DNA of 47,429 nt from Trametes villosa (GCA_002964805.2 PUDQ02000122.1:1-47429), one strand, 5' to 3'; positions 8,263 through 18,432 are shown, numbered from the stretch's first letter. Translations and numbers: made by a program. Notes: a model not told the origin generated them from the letters alone.

Positions 8263-8344
8263 TTGAATCAAACCTTCGCCATACTTGGGCGGTGAAAGAG
8301 CTTCTCCAGTTCGACATATATACGTCATAGAGGCAGGTATATAG
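8263..8344 (+). promoter_or_regulatory. Conserved promoter block of small-family copy B
   Basis: TTGAATCAAACCTTC (8263-8277) is followed 60 bp on by CGTCATAG (8323-8330) and then TATATAG (8338-8344), 112 bp before the ATG. Copy C has the same TTGAATCAAACCTTC and CGTCATAG with 59-bp spacing and a TATA-like box 114-115 bp before its ATG. Conservation of words and spacing supports function. The factors are unknown, though CGTCA resembles an ATF/CREB half-site. The rest of 8043-8455 shows no gene. Confidence 0.6.
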
Positions 8345-8455
8345 AGCGCGCCTCTATGAATGGCATACAGCCATACCCATTCGATCGATCGCAGCTGCTT
8401 TACACTCACAGTTCTGTATAGGCGGAATACCTTAGCTGCTACCTGACACTACACC

Positions 8456-9292
8456 ATGCCCTCCTCGTTCTCCGCCGAACATGATGGCTTGCTAACCCCC
8501 TCCTCGGACGACGCCACCGTGCTTGACGACTTCCCGAGCGATGATCAAGGTATGTCCCATTCCGCGCTATTCAATATTATACCATGACAATCCGTGTTCT
8601 CGCCAGTGTCCGAGGACAATGATGTGAAGCAGCCATCGAGTCCCGAACCCGCCACGACGTCGAAGGGGATGCTCGAACCTCCTGGCAATGCAACACAAGC
8701 TCAGCAACCCGTGGTTCTAACGCCTTACGTTGTTGTTACCATGTCCAACGATAAGTCCAACAATAAACGGGAGGCTCGAACCGCATGGGGCAGAACGGGT
8801 ATTTCCAAGCTAGGCTACCATGTACGTGCTCATCATATATGCTATGCGCCGCTCGAAGCCTGCTTACCACGAGTAACCCCGGCCCAGGGGTTCGCCAAGA
8901 TGGTCTTCGACGCGTACATCCTCCACCCGTCCCGCGCACCCAAATGGGAGTTCAGCCTGTTCGAAAAGTCGGACCGCGCCGTCTTCTGGGAAGTGTACAA
9001 GCACCTCCAGGCGGACTTCGTCGCCCGGGTCAAGTTCAGGCCGCAGTTCGCGTCCCGGAGCAGCGCATTGGACGGCAGCGTTGACGAGGCTATCTCGCTG
9101 CAGACCGTGGGGTTGCCCGAGATGGTGCAGAATCTCGTGAGCATCCGTGTGGACTACCAGGTACCCGACACGTACCCCGGCAAGACGGAGGTATGTTCAG
9201 GGTGCTTTCGGGGTTGTTTTGAGTGTGAAACTCATCGGGTTTACTGTTGACAGGTTGAACGAATACTCAAGCGAGCTCCGAAGGAGACATAA
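8456..9292 (+). CDS. Small four-exon family copy B, 216 aa, unrecognised
   Basis: Exons 8456-8549, 8607-8821, 8888-9190 and 9254-9292, joined by introns of 57, 66 and 63 bp with GTATGT, GTACGT and GTATGT donors, give 216 residues. Phases are 1, 0, 0, the same as in copies A and C. The N-terminus is Ser/Asp-rich (LLTPSSDDATVLDDF), followed by a variable Pro-rich linker. The conserved part begins at TAWGRTGISKLGYH and runs through GFAKMVFDAYILHPSRAP, an aromatic/charged helix-like stretch (FEKSDRAVFWEVY) and RVKFRPQF, to a short basic tail (VERILKRAPKE). No signal peptide or membrane segment is seen. I do not recognise the family. Exon-level conservation among three copies argues that it is a real protein. 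A cytosolic or nuclear small protein is likely, and its function is unknown. Confidence 0.85.
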
Positions 9293-10261
9293 ACCCATAC
9301 GTCCGCGCTTGCGATTTCGAATGAGGCGCTTCCGGGGGAAGAAACGGCCCGGTATATCGGGCTAGTGGCTGGTGGCGTTCAAGTAAGTAGCTAGCACGAT
9401 AAGTAGTTCCGAGTCGCAGCATGTCGCACTGCGCTGGCGAAGGTTCCTTCCCACCTCAGGCCGCTCCGCTATGATCCCGGCAGAGGCTTGCGCCAAACGT
9501 CCACCACCCGCTACGCACTTATGTCCTTCGCACCCATTCAAAAATCCCAAGCTTCATGAACGACGCGTCAATCGATCCAGATCCAGCCGTTAGCTCATAA
9601 GTACGCACAGGTTCCGATTCTTCCAAGAATCGGTTATCAACCAGCACTTTCCCCCTGGAGTTTTGTACGTCACGTGCGACCTGTCTTCCCCCTCTCCCAC
9701 GGTTTTGATGCCTCTCGATGGCTGTTTTGCGAGTGTCTCGCGTTTTTCCCCGCCTCCTCCTCGCTCTGGTGTGAGCAGCCCTCACCTACTGCACTCTCAC
9801 CCTTCGCGCTCCGCGTTCTCGCGCATTCAGGAACATCACAGCAACACCGTGTCGCGCTCCGAGCCTTGCTTTATCATCGCCTTCTCCTTTCGCCCTTCCG
9901 CTCCGCCCCTGGCTCTCGCCCCCATACCTGACGCTCGCTCGTCCGCCATCGCCGGTCGTCGTCACGTACACCCCCAATTTCGGCTCTTCCGCCTAAATCT
10001 GCTCCCATGCCCTCGCGTCCGTCTTCTGTTTCTCTCCCTCCCGCTCGTTTCTGACCTCTTCTCTTAGACGGTATCTGCTCAGTTCCCGCGTCCTCTCTGC
10101 AAGAGTATCCCCTCGTGTGTGGGACTCTCCCCCGTGTCGGTGACACCCTGTTCTTATCGTATGGCTCCCTGTGGGACGCCTCCGCGTTTTGTCGCTATAA
10201 CGCCTCCGCCTTCGTTCTCTCTTTGCCGCTCCGTGCCCTTGCTGGCGGTTTGCCCCTGCGC
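9293..10261. other. Intergenic region before the Helitron replicase
   Basis: No gene is supported. The right half is pyrimidine-rich and the replicase frame is open from 10115 but without ATG until 10262. A 20-nt hairpin lies at 9614-9633. The 5' terminus of the Helitron is expected in or before this interval, but I could not place a TC start with confidence. Confidence 0.5.
9614..9633. repeat. Perfect 9-bp-stem hairpin
   Basis: CCGATTCTTCCAAGAATCGG has a 9-bp stem with a CC loop. Helitrons carry a short hairpin just before their 3' CTRR end, but no CTRR sits at the usual distance on either strand here, so assignment as a terminus is not supported. Confidence 0.5.
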
Positions 10262-13200
10262 ATGCTCCAAACCATCGCCCTCGCTCACGCTGTCACGCCC
10301 GGTCGCGGGGGCCGCACAATATCTGGCCTGGCCTGTCTCCTGCGCGAGCATCTGTGCGTGTCCTGTCCTCCTCTTTTCGCAGTCCTGGTGCCTTGCCCGC
10401 GCATGGCTGCATGTGCTTCAACCCCACCCCCCGTTCGGTCACTCGGCCTGTCCTCTACCTCCCCGGCCTCCCGCGGTCTGCCCAAGTTTCCCCGCGCTTC
10501 CGCGCACAGTACGCTTGCTGGCGGCTCCGTACCTGCCGCTCTTGAACAGCGTGAGCCTTTTCCTCCTCCGCCTCTCACTATTACGGAGCAAGCTCTGGTT
10601 GTTCGGCGCTGGACTGAGCGCTTCTCCCCCGCTCGTGTGTATGAGTCTTCATGTGCCGTGTGCGCATGTCTGTTTCCTTCCGCCGACATCCTCTCCCGCC
10701 CTGTCGCCGAAGTCAACTTGTCCCCTCTTGTCAGACCTGGCGCCGGCGTCACCCGCGCTGAACGCACCCTTCCTTCTGACCCTGTCATTGAACTGCCAGG
10801 TCCGATTCTATTTCCGTCAGGCCTTTTTGATCGCGACGGTGAAGCTTACATGTTCATTTGCGTCCGTTGCTCCACGTCACTCCGTAAGAAAGAACTTCCC
10901 CCTCAGTCACTGGCGAACGGTCGCTGGGTTGGAGACATCCCCCCCGCCCTGCGTGATCTCTCCTACGCTGAGGAGCTCCTCGTTTCCCGCTTCCGCCGGA
11001 ATTACTGCGTCGCCCATGTCAAGGGGGCCCAGGGATACATGAAGGCGAACGCCGTCCTTTTTGAGCAGCCTGTCCTCCAAGTCTACGACACACTGCCCCC
11101 TCCCCGCGCTGATGTTAGCGAGTGTTTCGCGATCATCTTCACCGGCGCCGTCAAACCGTCCAATGCGGATTACAAACGTACTCCTTTCATTGTTCGTCAC
11201 CGGGTCGTGTTGCGCGCCCTCGCTTGGTTGAAGCTCAACCACGACCAGTACGCTGACGTCGTCATCTCCGACAGCAACATGTCTCAGTATGTGGACAACG
11301 CTCCTCCGGTTTACGTCATTCACAGGCCTTCCGACGGCAAGGGCGACCAAGAAGCCAATGTTGCCGTTTACGAAACTGAGGATTTGCGTCACGCTCCTCC
11401 TGGTGAACAGTGCCCGTTCATGGTTCATGCCTTAACCGCTACTGAACTCGGTGAAATGTCCTATCAGCAGCGTCTCTCGTACGCTATCCGTTATTTCGAT
11501 CAAGGGGGTCACGCGCTAGGTGTCGGACACGAGGACAAGCCTCAGTCTATGTACCACAACCCGTCTCTCTATCCCGGCCTGTACCCGTGGTTGTTTCCCT
11601 ACGGCCTGGGTGGCTTTGAAAATAATCGCATGTTGCGCCGTCTTGACCGTACCCCGCACATCCGTTGTTCTTTGATGATGGGGGACCGTCGCTTTCAGCT
11701 GGATCGCTCGTTCTCTTATGTTGCCTTCAGCCACCATCAGGTTCGCTCTGGGACGTCTGGAGGCTATCTTCTTACCACGCGACGCAACTTCGACTCCGTT
11801 GCAGAGAAATTGCTCTCTATTGATCGCGCCGCTCTCGATAGCATCATCGAGCGTTCCCGTCATGGCAACTATGTTCAGGCGGAAACCGATGAAGAGAAAA
11901 GATGTTTCGAGTTGATGTCGCTTATCGACCATGCCTCTGGTGACGTTTTGGGTTCCAACGCCCGCAAGAAACATCAGCGTAGCGAGATTAAATCCCTTAT
12001 CTTTCTTAAGGGTGTCCCGGTGTTTTTCCTGACGTTCGCTCCTGCGGACACGAAAAATCCCTTTTGTCTGTCCCTCTGTGGTGAAAAGGTGGATCTCGCT
12101 ACCGCGCACCCGCTCTTGCGCTCCGACTCCGAGCGCTTGCGCACCATCTCCAACAATCCTGTGGGGGCCGCTTTGTTCTTCCATCGCACCGTGGACGCCC
12201 TTCTCGGCATCCTCCTGGGCTTGGAGTACGATAGGCAAGGCATCTTTGGGAAGACCTCTGCGTATTACGGTACTGTTGAGGAGCAGGGTCGCAAAACTTT
12301 ACATTTGCACCTGCTTCTATGGATTGAGGGCTGTCCCTCCCCGCAAGAGCTCCGCGACCGTTTGCTGACGGATACCGTTTTTCGCGCGTCTTTCGTACAG
12401 TGGCTGGAAGGCTGCCATTCTGGAAGCTATGCCACCGCGTCCGAGAGCGACCTTCAACAGCGTTGGGAGGAACCCGCCCGCACCGAAGTCATCGACGGTC
12501 GCGTGAGAAAGATCAAGCCGCGTTTGCTTATCCGCGATGCCGCCACCTCCATCACTCAACCGCCGCCCCCCTTCTCGTCGCCTGCGGACGCTGACCGGTG
12601 GTTCAGACAACTGACTGACGACTTAGATCGTGTTGTATTTTGCTCTAACAGGCATGACAAGGACCACGGCCACGGCTGTCTTCGTGGGGATCCAGAATAT
12701 TGTCGCGCTCGTTTCCCTCGTCCTTTGTTCGACTCCACGCAAATCGATGAGGCCACAGGCGCCATCAGGTTTGCAAAGTCTGCGGAATGGATCAACACGT
12801 ACAACGCCCTGATGAGTATCTGTTTACGCTGTAATACTGATGTTACTTGTCTGCTTTCCGGTACACAGGCCCGCGCGATAATTGCGTACGTCACAGACTA
12901 CGTGACGAAGACGGCCATGACCACCCACACGTTCTTCCAGACCATACGCACCGTCTTGGACCGCAATCCAGACTTACTCGATCCCGCGCTTTCGGAACCT
13001 GCCAAGGCCGCGCGCTCGCTCGTTACTAAGTTTGTGAACGCTCTGTCGGCTGCGTCTGAAATTGGCGGTCCTGCTGCCAGCGCGCATCTGCTCGGTCTCC
13101 CTGACCATTACACCGACAACGTCTTCAAGCCGTTCTATTGGAAAGGGTATGTCCGCCGCGCTCTCGTAGGTCTTCCGGCTCAGCTGCTGCTTCCTTTTCC

Positions 13201-16200
13201 TGATTTGGCGGCTGCAGACCAAGCCGATCTCGATCGAGTCGTTGTTGGAGGTACATCCTCTGCTGCTGTCCCCCTTTCCAAGGTTAATGATTATGCTTTC
13301 CGTCCTCCTACTCTCTCTTCCCTGTGTCTGTTTGACTTTTTGCGCCAAACAGACGTTCGTAGGCTCCCGTCAAAACAACGTGACCAGCCTTTGCCTCCTG
13401 ATGAGGATGAAGAGTTGTCCTCCGACCACTCTTCGTGCTCCGATGACGACCCCCCCGCTGAGAAGCCGAGTGCTTCGCGCAAGGCGAAGGCCGCGCTGCG
13501 GTTCCTCTCCGGCCATCCCCTGGCTTCTACGCATGGTGTACATCTGCGGCTGCCTGCTGCGCCTTGGACCCTCAACTTCGCGGGTGGCGTGTTGCCCCGG
13601 CCGGATCGCGGCGATCGCGAAGAGTACTGCGCGGTTATGCTCATCCTGTTTGCACCCGGCGGATGGCGCTGTGGATCTGATTTACTCGGTCACTGCGCGT
13701 CCTGGTCCGCGGCGTTCGATCAAGCCGTTTTTGCCCCGGAGCATATCCTCGTCATGAAGAACATGAACGTGCTTTACGAGTGCCAGGATGCGCGTGATGA
13801 CTTCGCCGCGGCGCGCAGGCGCGACGGCATCAGTACAGTCAACGTTGGCGGACATGAAATCAATCTGAACGAAGCACCTGCAGACTCTCTGTCAGAGGAC
13901 ATTACCGACGATGTGCTTACCGATTTTTTGGATGATCCTGAGCAGGCTCTGGGTAAGACGTCTGCCAAGAACCGTGCAGAGACAGACCATATGACTGGGC
14001 TTCTACAAACTATGTACACTGCTTCGCGCGCATGCTCGCGCTTCGTGGCCCGCAAATCGTCAAGCTACGTGATTGGCGGTCTCCCTACCCAGAGTCCTGC
14101 GAAGTGGAAAACGGCAGTTCAGCAGGCCAAGGCACTCGTTCAAGAGCGCCGTCGTGCTCGCGCTGGCCCTGCCGAGAACTCTGTGCTAGTTCCACCTCCT
14201 GCGTCTTCCGTAAGTCCTACCGCTGCGGCGCCTGCACGGCAACACATGCAGAGCCCTAACGTTCAACTCGTGTCTATCCTCACAAAAGCCGACCTAGACG
14301 GACTACAGAAACACGGCATAGACGTCGCGGCGGGCTCTGAGGACCACCATCTGCGTTTAATTCACAGTACTATACAATCATTCACGTTAAATACAGAACA
14401 AGCGCGTGCGTTTTGCATCGCAGCGAAACACCTGCATAATCGGGACAGCGAGCAGCTGCGCATGTACCTCAGTGGAATGGGCGGTACGGGGAAATCACGG
14501 GTGATACTAGCGATCATGGCGTTCTTGACGGCACGAAACGAGACCCACCGCTTTTTGGTTTTAGGTCCTACAGGCACGGCGGCCTCTCTCATCGGTGGAT
14601 CGACATACCACTCTGTACTGTTCTTTGGCTTTGAAAAAGATGGCGCTCTGTCCAAGGCGACACTGGAGAAAATTCGCGAACGATTCGCTGAGGTTGACTT
14701 ACTTTTTTTGGACGAAGTCTCAATGATCTCATGCGAGGACTTGCAGCGCATATCCTCCGCTCTGACTAGAGCGTTTGGTAATATTGCACTGGCTTTCGGA
14801 GGTAAAAGCATCATCCTGGCGGGGGATTTCGCTCAGCTACCTCCGCCCGGGCGCGGCCACTCGCTGTACAGCTCTGCCGTTGGTGAATGGAAAGCAAGCA
14901 TGACCAAATCCCTGCAAAACGCCGCGCTCGGTAAATCAATCTGGCATGCTTTCACTACTGTTGTGATCCTGCGCCAGAATATGCGGCAGAAAGGCATGTC
15001 CGAACTCGATTGCGCCTTTCGCACAGCGCTAGATCACATGCGTTCGGGCAGATGCACCGACGAAGATGTGGAGCTTTTCCGAAATCGCGTATTTGACCCG
15101 ACATCTCCGCGTGCGGTCTCATTACTCGCAGGCTTCGAGGACGTATCTATCATTACCTCGCGCAATGCACACCGTGACGCCATAAATGCCGACAGTGTTC
15201 GCCGCTTCGCGGCGCGGCATAACGTGCCCCTACACTTCTTTCATGCACTTGACACCTGGGGGAAAGCAAAAGACTCCGCTTCGGTGCGCCGCGCGCAGAA
15301 GCTTTATGATGCTATCGTGGATCCGGTCCGTAAGTCAAACGTTATTTCGCCCCGTTTGCAGGACACTTTGTGGAACTTACCTCCGGCCATGACCGACCAC
15401 CATCCGGGCATTTTAGCGCTGTGTGAGGGAATGCCCGTTGTCCTGAAAATGAATGAGGCGACTGAGTTAGGTGCCACCAATGGGGCTACCGGCTTCGTGG
15501 CCGGGTGGAATTCACATACAGATGCCGGTGGTAGGGAAATTCTCGATATCCTCTTCGTGCGGCTGCATCGTCCGAATACGGACGTCCACATCGATGGTCT
15601 CCCCGTAAACGTAATTCCGATAACTCGAACTAAGCGGTCCGTACAGTGCACGCTCCCAGTCGATGATATCATCGTCAGCATTCAACGCGAGCAAGTGTGT
15701 TGCCTGCCCAACTTTGCTATCACCGATTTCGGTTGCCAGGGTCAAACACGTGACAAAAACGTGGTGCACCTCCGCTACGCACGGAACCACCAGTCTGTGT
15801 ATACTATTCTATCTCGCAGCAGCTCCTTGTTGGACACAGTCATTCTGGATGGACTCGTAGCCGCTAAGATTCAGGGGGGAGCTGCGCCTGCGCTAATGAA
15901 TGAATACTGTGAGCTGGAATTGTTGGACTCCATTACAACCGAACACATGAACAACACCTTACACTACTCAGTCGTCGGATCTGTGCGCGGCGAAATGATC
16001 TCCGCGTACTTGAAGACTAAACCGGGATTGTTTGTACCTCCATGCACGGATAAGTCCTTGACCTGGGACGCATTCCACGAGCGGCGCACACTACTTCTGG
16101 GTAAACGCGCGAGTAACGGAGCGTCTACTAAAACGCGCTCAGCAGAGATGGGGGTAAATACGCGGCTCTCCAACTCCGCGGCCGCTCAGGTTTCCAAAAA

Positions 16201-17125
16201 GCGTGCCCGAGTGCAGGAGAACTGGGTCGCGGCAAACGCACCACGTACTAAAGTCGCACGCGTGGAAGGTGCCGCCCCAACTGTGGACTGGCGCTGGGGT
16301 TGCCGCTGGGACAGTGTCGACTGGAGTTGTGCGTACGACTCTGTTCTCACTATCATCTGGAACCTACGTGTCGATTGCGGCGAGCAATGGCTTCATACGC
16401 TGCCTGAGGACAACATCCTTACCCGTTTGCTCGTGTCGCGTTTCGCCCACGCGTCCTTACTGGCGCCGTCCCTGGAGCCTATTCGCGACTCCCTCAGAGA
16501 CGCGATGTGCGTCTCTAACCCGGCTAGTTTTCCTCGCCGCGGCCCGAGCATGGCCTCCGTGACTGAAGTGCTCCATGCCTTACTCACTTGTCCCACTCCG
16601 TTCGGTTCCAGTACCATCGCTTGTGGCCATTGCGGCACCCACACCGTACGTGACACAGATTTGTGCACATCGTATGTCTGGAGCGTCCTGCCTGATCTCA
16701 TACAGCGCTTACAGACGCCCCGCCGGGATGCGCAGACGATCGTCGATGCATTGCTGAGCCACTCATTCACGATGCACTGTCCGGTGTGTCGTGCTTTGGC
16801 TCCGGCATCGACTTCCTTATTCGCGGCACCCGCGCTCGTAGCGCTCGAAATTGCCCACCTTCCCGATTTCGCGGTAGAGAACGAGTTCTCTCTGCCGGTG
16901 CTCGGCAACACCGAGTTCTACAGCCTCCGCGGCATCATCTACCACGGCTATGATCATTGGACCGCCCGCTACATCGCCGCGGATGGATCTGTATGGTTCC
17001 ACGACGGAGCGTCATCGGGGCGGCACTGCGTGCGGGAAGGAGAACGGTTGGAGCATTTCGACATCCGTGCTTCCCGAGGCAGGCGAGCAACACACTACAT
17101 ATACTGGCATGCGGCTCCACGCTGA
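10115..17125 (+). mobile_element. Helitron body, termini not determined
   Basis: The interval is defined by the open frame of the rolling-circle replicase-helicase, with no stop from 10115 to 17122. Helitrons lack terminal inverted repeats and make no target duplication. Their TC start and hairpin-CTRR end could not be located by eye, so the true element is larger than this. Confidence 0.75.
10262..17125 (+). CDS. Helitron Rep/PIF1-like helicase fused to a USP-like peptidase
   Basis: A single intron-free frame of 2,287 residues from ATG 10262 (10403 is an alternative start). Order: Cys-rich N-terminus; DUF6570-like region about 240-380; helitron-like Rep domain from about 585 with HUH motif LHLHLLLW near 681 and paired tyrosines in YVTDYVTK near 876, the nicking nuclease of rolling-circle transposition; an acidic linker; PIF1-type helicase with Walker A GMGGTGKS at 1405, Walker B DEVSM at 1484, GDFAQLPP and a final TILSRSSS motif; then about 300 more residues. 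That tail has a Cys box (WSCAYDS, C2023), two CxxC pairs (2121/2124 and 2173/2176), a His box (YDHWTARY, H2232) and WFHDGA. This is the order of a ubiquitin-specific protease with a zinc-binding fingers region. All catalytic residues appear present, so the element may be active. Confidence 0.92.
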   Translation: MLQTIALAHAVTPGRGGRTISGLACLLREHLCVSCPPLFAVLVPCPRMAACASTPPPVRSLGLSSTSPASRGLPKFPRASAHSTLAGGSVPAALEQREPFPPPPLTITEQALVVRRWTERFSPARVYESSCAVCACLFPSADILSRPVAEVNLSPLVRPGAGVTRAERTLPSDPVIELPGPILFPSGLFDRDGEAYMFICVRCSTSLRKKELPPQSLANGRWVGDIPPALRDLSYAEELLVSRFRRNYCVAHVKGAQGYMKANAVLFEQPVLQVYDTLPPPRADVSECFAIIFTGAVKPSNADYKRTPFIVRHRVVLRALAWLKLNHDQYADVVISDSNMSQYVDNAPPVYVIHRPSDGKGDQEANVAVYETEDLRHAPPGEQCPFMVHALTATELGEMSYQQRLSYAIRYFDQGGHALGVGHEDKPQSMYHNPSLYPGLYPWLFPYGLGGFENNRMLRRLDRTPHIRCSLMMGDRRFQLDRSFSYVAFSHHQVRSGTSGGYLLTTRRNFDSVAEKLLSIDRAALDSIIERSRHGNYVQAETDEEKRCFELMSLIDHASGDVLGSNARKKHQRSEIKSLIFLKGVPVFFLTFAPADTKNPFCLSLCGEKVDLATAHPLLRSDSERLRTISNNPVGAALFFHRTVDALLGILLGLEYDRQGIFGKTSAYYGTVEEQGRKTLHLHLLLWIEGCPSPQELRDRLLTDTVFRASFVQWLEGCHSGSYATASESDLQQRWEEPARTEVIDGRVRKIKPRLLIRDAATSITQPPPPFSSPADADRWFRQLTDDLDRVVFCSNRHDKDHGHGCLRGDPEYCRARFPRPLFDSTQIDEATGAIRFAKSAEWINTYNALMSICLRCNTDVTCLLSGTQARAIIAYVTDYVTKTAMTTHTFFQTIRTVLDRNPDLLDPALSEPAKAARSLVTKFVNALSAASEIGGPAASAHLLGLPDHYTDNVFKPFYWKGYVRRALVGLPAQLLLPFPDLAAADQADLDRVVVGGTSSAAVPLSKVNDYAFRPPTLSSLCLFDFLRQTDVRRLPSKQRDQPLPPDEDEELSSDHSSCSDDDPPAEKPSASRKAKAALRFLSGHPLASTHGVHLRLPAAPWTLNFAGGVLPRPDRGDREEYCAVMLILFAPGGWRCGSDLLGHCASWSAAFDQAVFAPEHILVMKNMNVLYECQDARDDFAAARRRDGISTVNVGGHEINLNEAPADSLSEDITDDVLTDFLDDPEQALGKTSAKNRAETDHMTGLLQTMYTASRACSRFVARKSSSYVIGGLPTQSPAKWKTAVQQAKALVQERRRARAGPAENSVLVPPPASSVSPTAAAPARQHMQSPNVQLVSILTKADLDGLQKHGIDVAAGSEDHHLRLIHSTIQSFTLNTEQARAFCIAAKHLHNRDSEQLRMYLSGMGGTGKSRVILAIMAFLTARNETHRFLVLGPTGTAASLIGGSTYHSVLFFGFEKDGALSKATLEKIRERFAEVDLLFLDEVSMISCEDLQRISSALTRAFGNIALAFGGKSIILAGDFAQLPPPGRGHSLYSSAVGEWKASMTKSLQNAALGKSIWHAFTTVVILRQNMRQKGMSELDCAFRTALDHMRSGRCTDEDVELFRNRVFDPTSPRAVSLLAGFEDVSIITSRNAHRDAINADSVRRFAARHNVPLHFFHALDTWGKAKDSASVRRAQKLYDAIVDPVRKSNVISPRLQDTLWNLPPAMTDHHPGILALCEGMPVVLKMNEATELGATNGATGFVAGWNSHTDAGGREILDILFVRLHRPNTDVHIDGLPVNVIPITRTKRSVQCTLPVDDIIVSIQREQVCCLPNFAITDFGCQGQTRDKNVVHLRYARNHQSVYTILSRSSSLLDTVILDGLVAAKIQGGAAPALMNEYCELELLDSITTEHMNNTLHYSVVGSVRGEMISAYLKTKPGLFVPPCTDKSLTWDAFHERRTLLLGKRASNGASTKTRSAEMGVNTRLSNSAAAQVSKKRARVQENWVAANAPRTKVARVEGAAPTVDWRWGCRWDSVDWSCAYDSVLTIIWNLRVDCGEQWLHTLPEDNILTRLLVSRFAHASLLAPSLEPIRDSLRDAMCVSNPASFPRRGPSMASVTEVLHALLTCPTPFGSSTIACGHCGTHTVRDTDLCTSYVWSVLPDLIQRLQTPRRDAQTIVDALLSHSFTMHCPVCRALAPASTSLFAAPALVALEIAHLPDFAVENEFSLPVLGNTEFYSLRGIIYHGYDHWTARYIAADGSVWFHDGASSGRHCVREGERLEHFDIRASRGRRATHYIYWHAAPR

Positions 17126-17150
17126 GGGCCCCCGTCCCCCGGACATCATT

Positions 17151-17362
17151 ATGTGGCTGATCACTCTTTCCTCCGACGACAACAACTTCTACATGTGGGT
17201 GACTATCCGAGCAGTCAATGGGGAATACCAGGTACGCTGACCTCGCTATGACGGCGGAACGTCTCTGACCCGTGTACGCAGGTTGTCGACAGCGGTATCT
17301 TCATACGTGAACATGTCACGCGAGGCTTCGATCACCTCTATTTTCGGCGTTTTGGGACCTGA
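17151..17362 (+). CDS. Two-exon mini-gene after the Helitron replicase, 53 aa
   Basis: ATG 17151 opens 27 codons, then a 50-bp intron (17232-17281, GTACGC...ACGCAG) and 27 codons ending in TGA at 17360-17362, in phase 0. The predicted peptide has aromatic-rich segments (NNFYMWVTIRAVNGEYQ, then FDHLYFRRFGT). It begins 25 bp after the replicase stop, in a different frame. It could be a small companion gene, the end of an alternatively spliced replicase, or chance. The clean intron and a stop soon after are the only support. Not recognised. Confidence 0.4.
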
Positions 17363-17481
17363 GCCCGCCGCCAATTCGGTGCAGCGGCAGGGGTCCGGAA
17401 TCCGTGTCAGCCGTCTCTTCCCGGCATGTAACCGTATTCTACTCGTTTCCCCAATGCATCGTCTCCTTCTCCCGCTCCATC

Positions 17482-18432
17482 ATGCCGGCTTCCACCCCCC
17501 CGCTCCTGCACCTGCACGAGGACGTGCTGAACATCATCCTCTCCGTCATGTCTATACCATCCCTCGTGCGCCTGCGCAGTACTTGCCACACTGCGGACTC
17601 CTACGTGGCATACGAACTTGACCGCCGCTACTGCGCTCTACTGGCCGTGTTTGTGCACGACGCGCGCGCGCTGCGCGCAGAGCTGGACAGCGCAAATGCG
17701 GTGATATCAGGCTCGGCGGCTCTCTCGCTCGCCTCAGACCTCGCAGTCACACCCGCGAACCTCAACATCTACACACCGCGCACAAACCTCTTCCACGTCC
17801 TCGCGTACCTGGTACACATCGAACAATACTCCATCGTCGGGTACTCCCCGCGACGCGGAAAGCTCGGCCTCCACTGTGTCATCACCGTTGGGCGGGGCTC
17901 CCGCCGCGTCCAGATCGCTCAAAGCCGCGTCGATCGCGCGATGCTCCCCGTCTTTCACTTCTGGTCGACCGCCCCCATGCTGTACTTCACGGGCAGCAGC
18001 GTGTCCATCGCATACCCGCGCCTACTGGAAGGACGTCGCGCGCTCCTGAACCCCCTCCGCGACGACTTCTCGCCGACAACCTATATGCACGTGCCCCGCG
18101 TCATCAAGTACGTGGCATTCGGCGTCGATGTGCGCGCGCGGTCGCTGGAGTGGTTACATGACGACGCGGAACTTCCCCCCTGCGATCGTGAGCGCGCCGC
18201 CGAGTGTCCTCTCGCCGTGCGCTGGTTGGCGGACCATCACTCGCTCACCACGGACCTCACCCGGATCGCACGTCGGAGGCCCGCGCGCGTTGTAGAGGCG
18301 AACTATGCGAAGACAACGGTGGTGTGGTGGAGGGGCGGGCTGCCGTGCAGCGCGTTGTGCTCAGAGAGTGGTGAAGCCATAGACGCGAGCGTTCGGTCCC
18401 AGCCTATCGCGTTCCTCCCCGATGATGTGTAA
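17482..18432 (+). CDS. F-box-like protein with degenerate nucleotidyltransferase-like region
   Basis: One exon, 316 residues from ATG 17482, which directly precedes the Leu/His-rich F-box-like start (LHEDVLNIILSVMSIPSLVRL). The frame is open further upstream but has no ATG before 17482. The F-box about residues 9-50 would bind Skp1 in an SCF ubiquitin ligase. It is followed by VISGSAALSL...LNIYTPRTNLFHVLAYL, a GS-x-AL and D/N-x-Y pattern like the nucleotidyltransferase-fold region often seen in agaricomycete F-box proteins. The acidic catalytic residue is replaced (LNIY), so enzymatic activity is doubtful. It is followed tail to tail, 92 bp on, by the minus-strand gene. A divergent relative lies at 21865-22834. 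Confidence 0.75.
   Translation: MPASTPPLLHLHEDVLNIILSVMSIPSLVRLRSTCHTADSYVAYELDRRYCALLAVFVHDARALRAELDSANAVISGSAALSLASDLAVTPANLNIYTPRTNLFHVLAYLVHIEQYSIVGYSPRRGKLGLHCVITVGRGSRRVQIAQSRVDRAMLPVFHFWSTAPMLYFTGSSVSIAYPRLLEGRRALLNPLRDDFSPTTYMHVPRVIKYVAFGVDVRARSLEWLHDDAELPPCDRERAAECPLAVRWLADHHSLTTDLTRIARRRPARVVEANYAKTTVVWWRGGLPCSALCSESGEAIDASVRSQPIAFLPDDV

Noticed and set aside
8594..9250. 218-codon unspliced frame in copy B
   Set aside because: It reads through introns 2 and 3. The spliced model restores the same domain boundaries as A and C and a proper C-terminus.
10119..11042. 307-codon frame overlapping the Helitron N-terminus
   Set aside because: Ser/Pro/Leu-rich alternative frame of the replicase, no motif.
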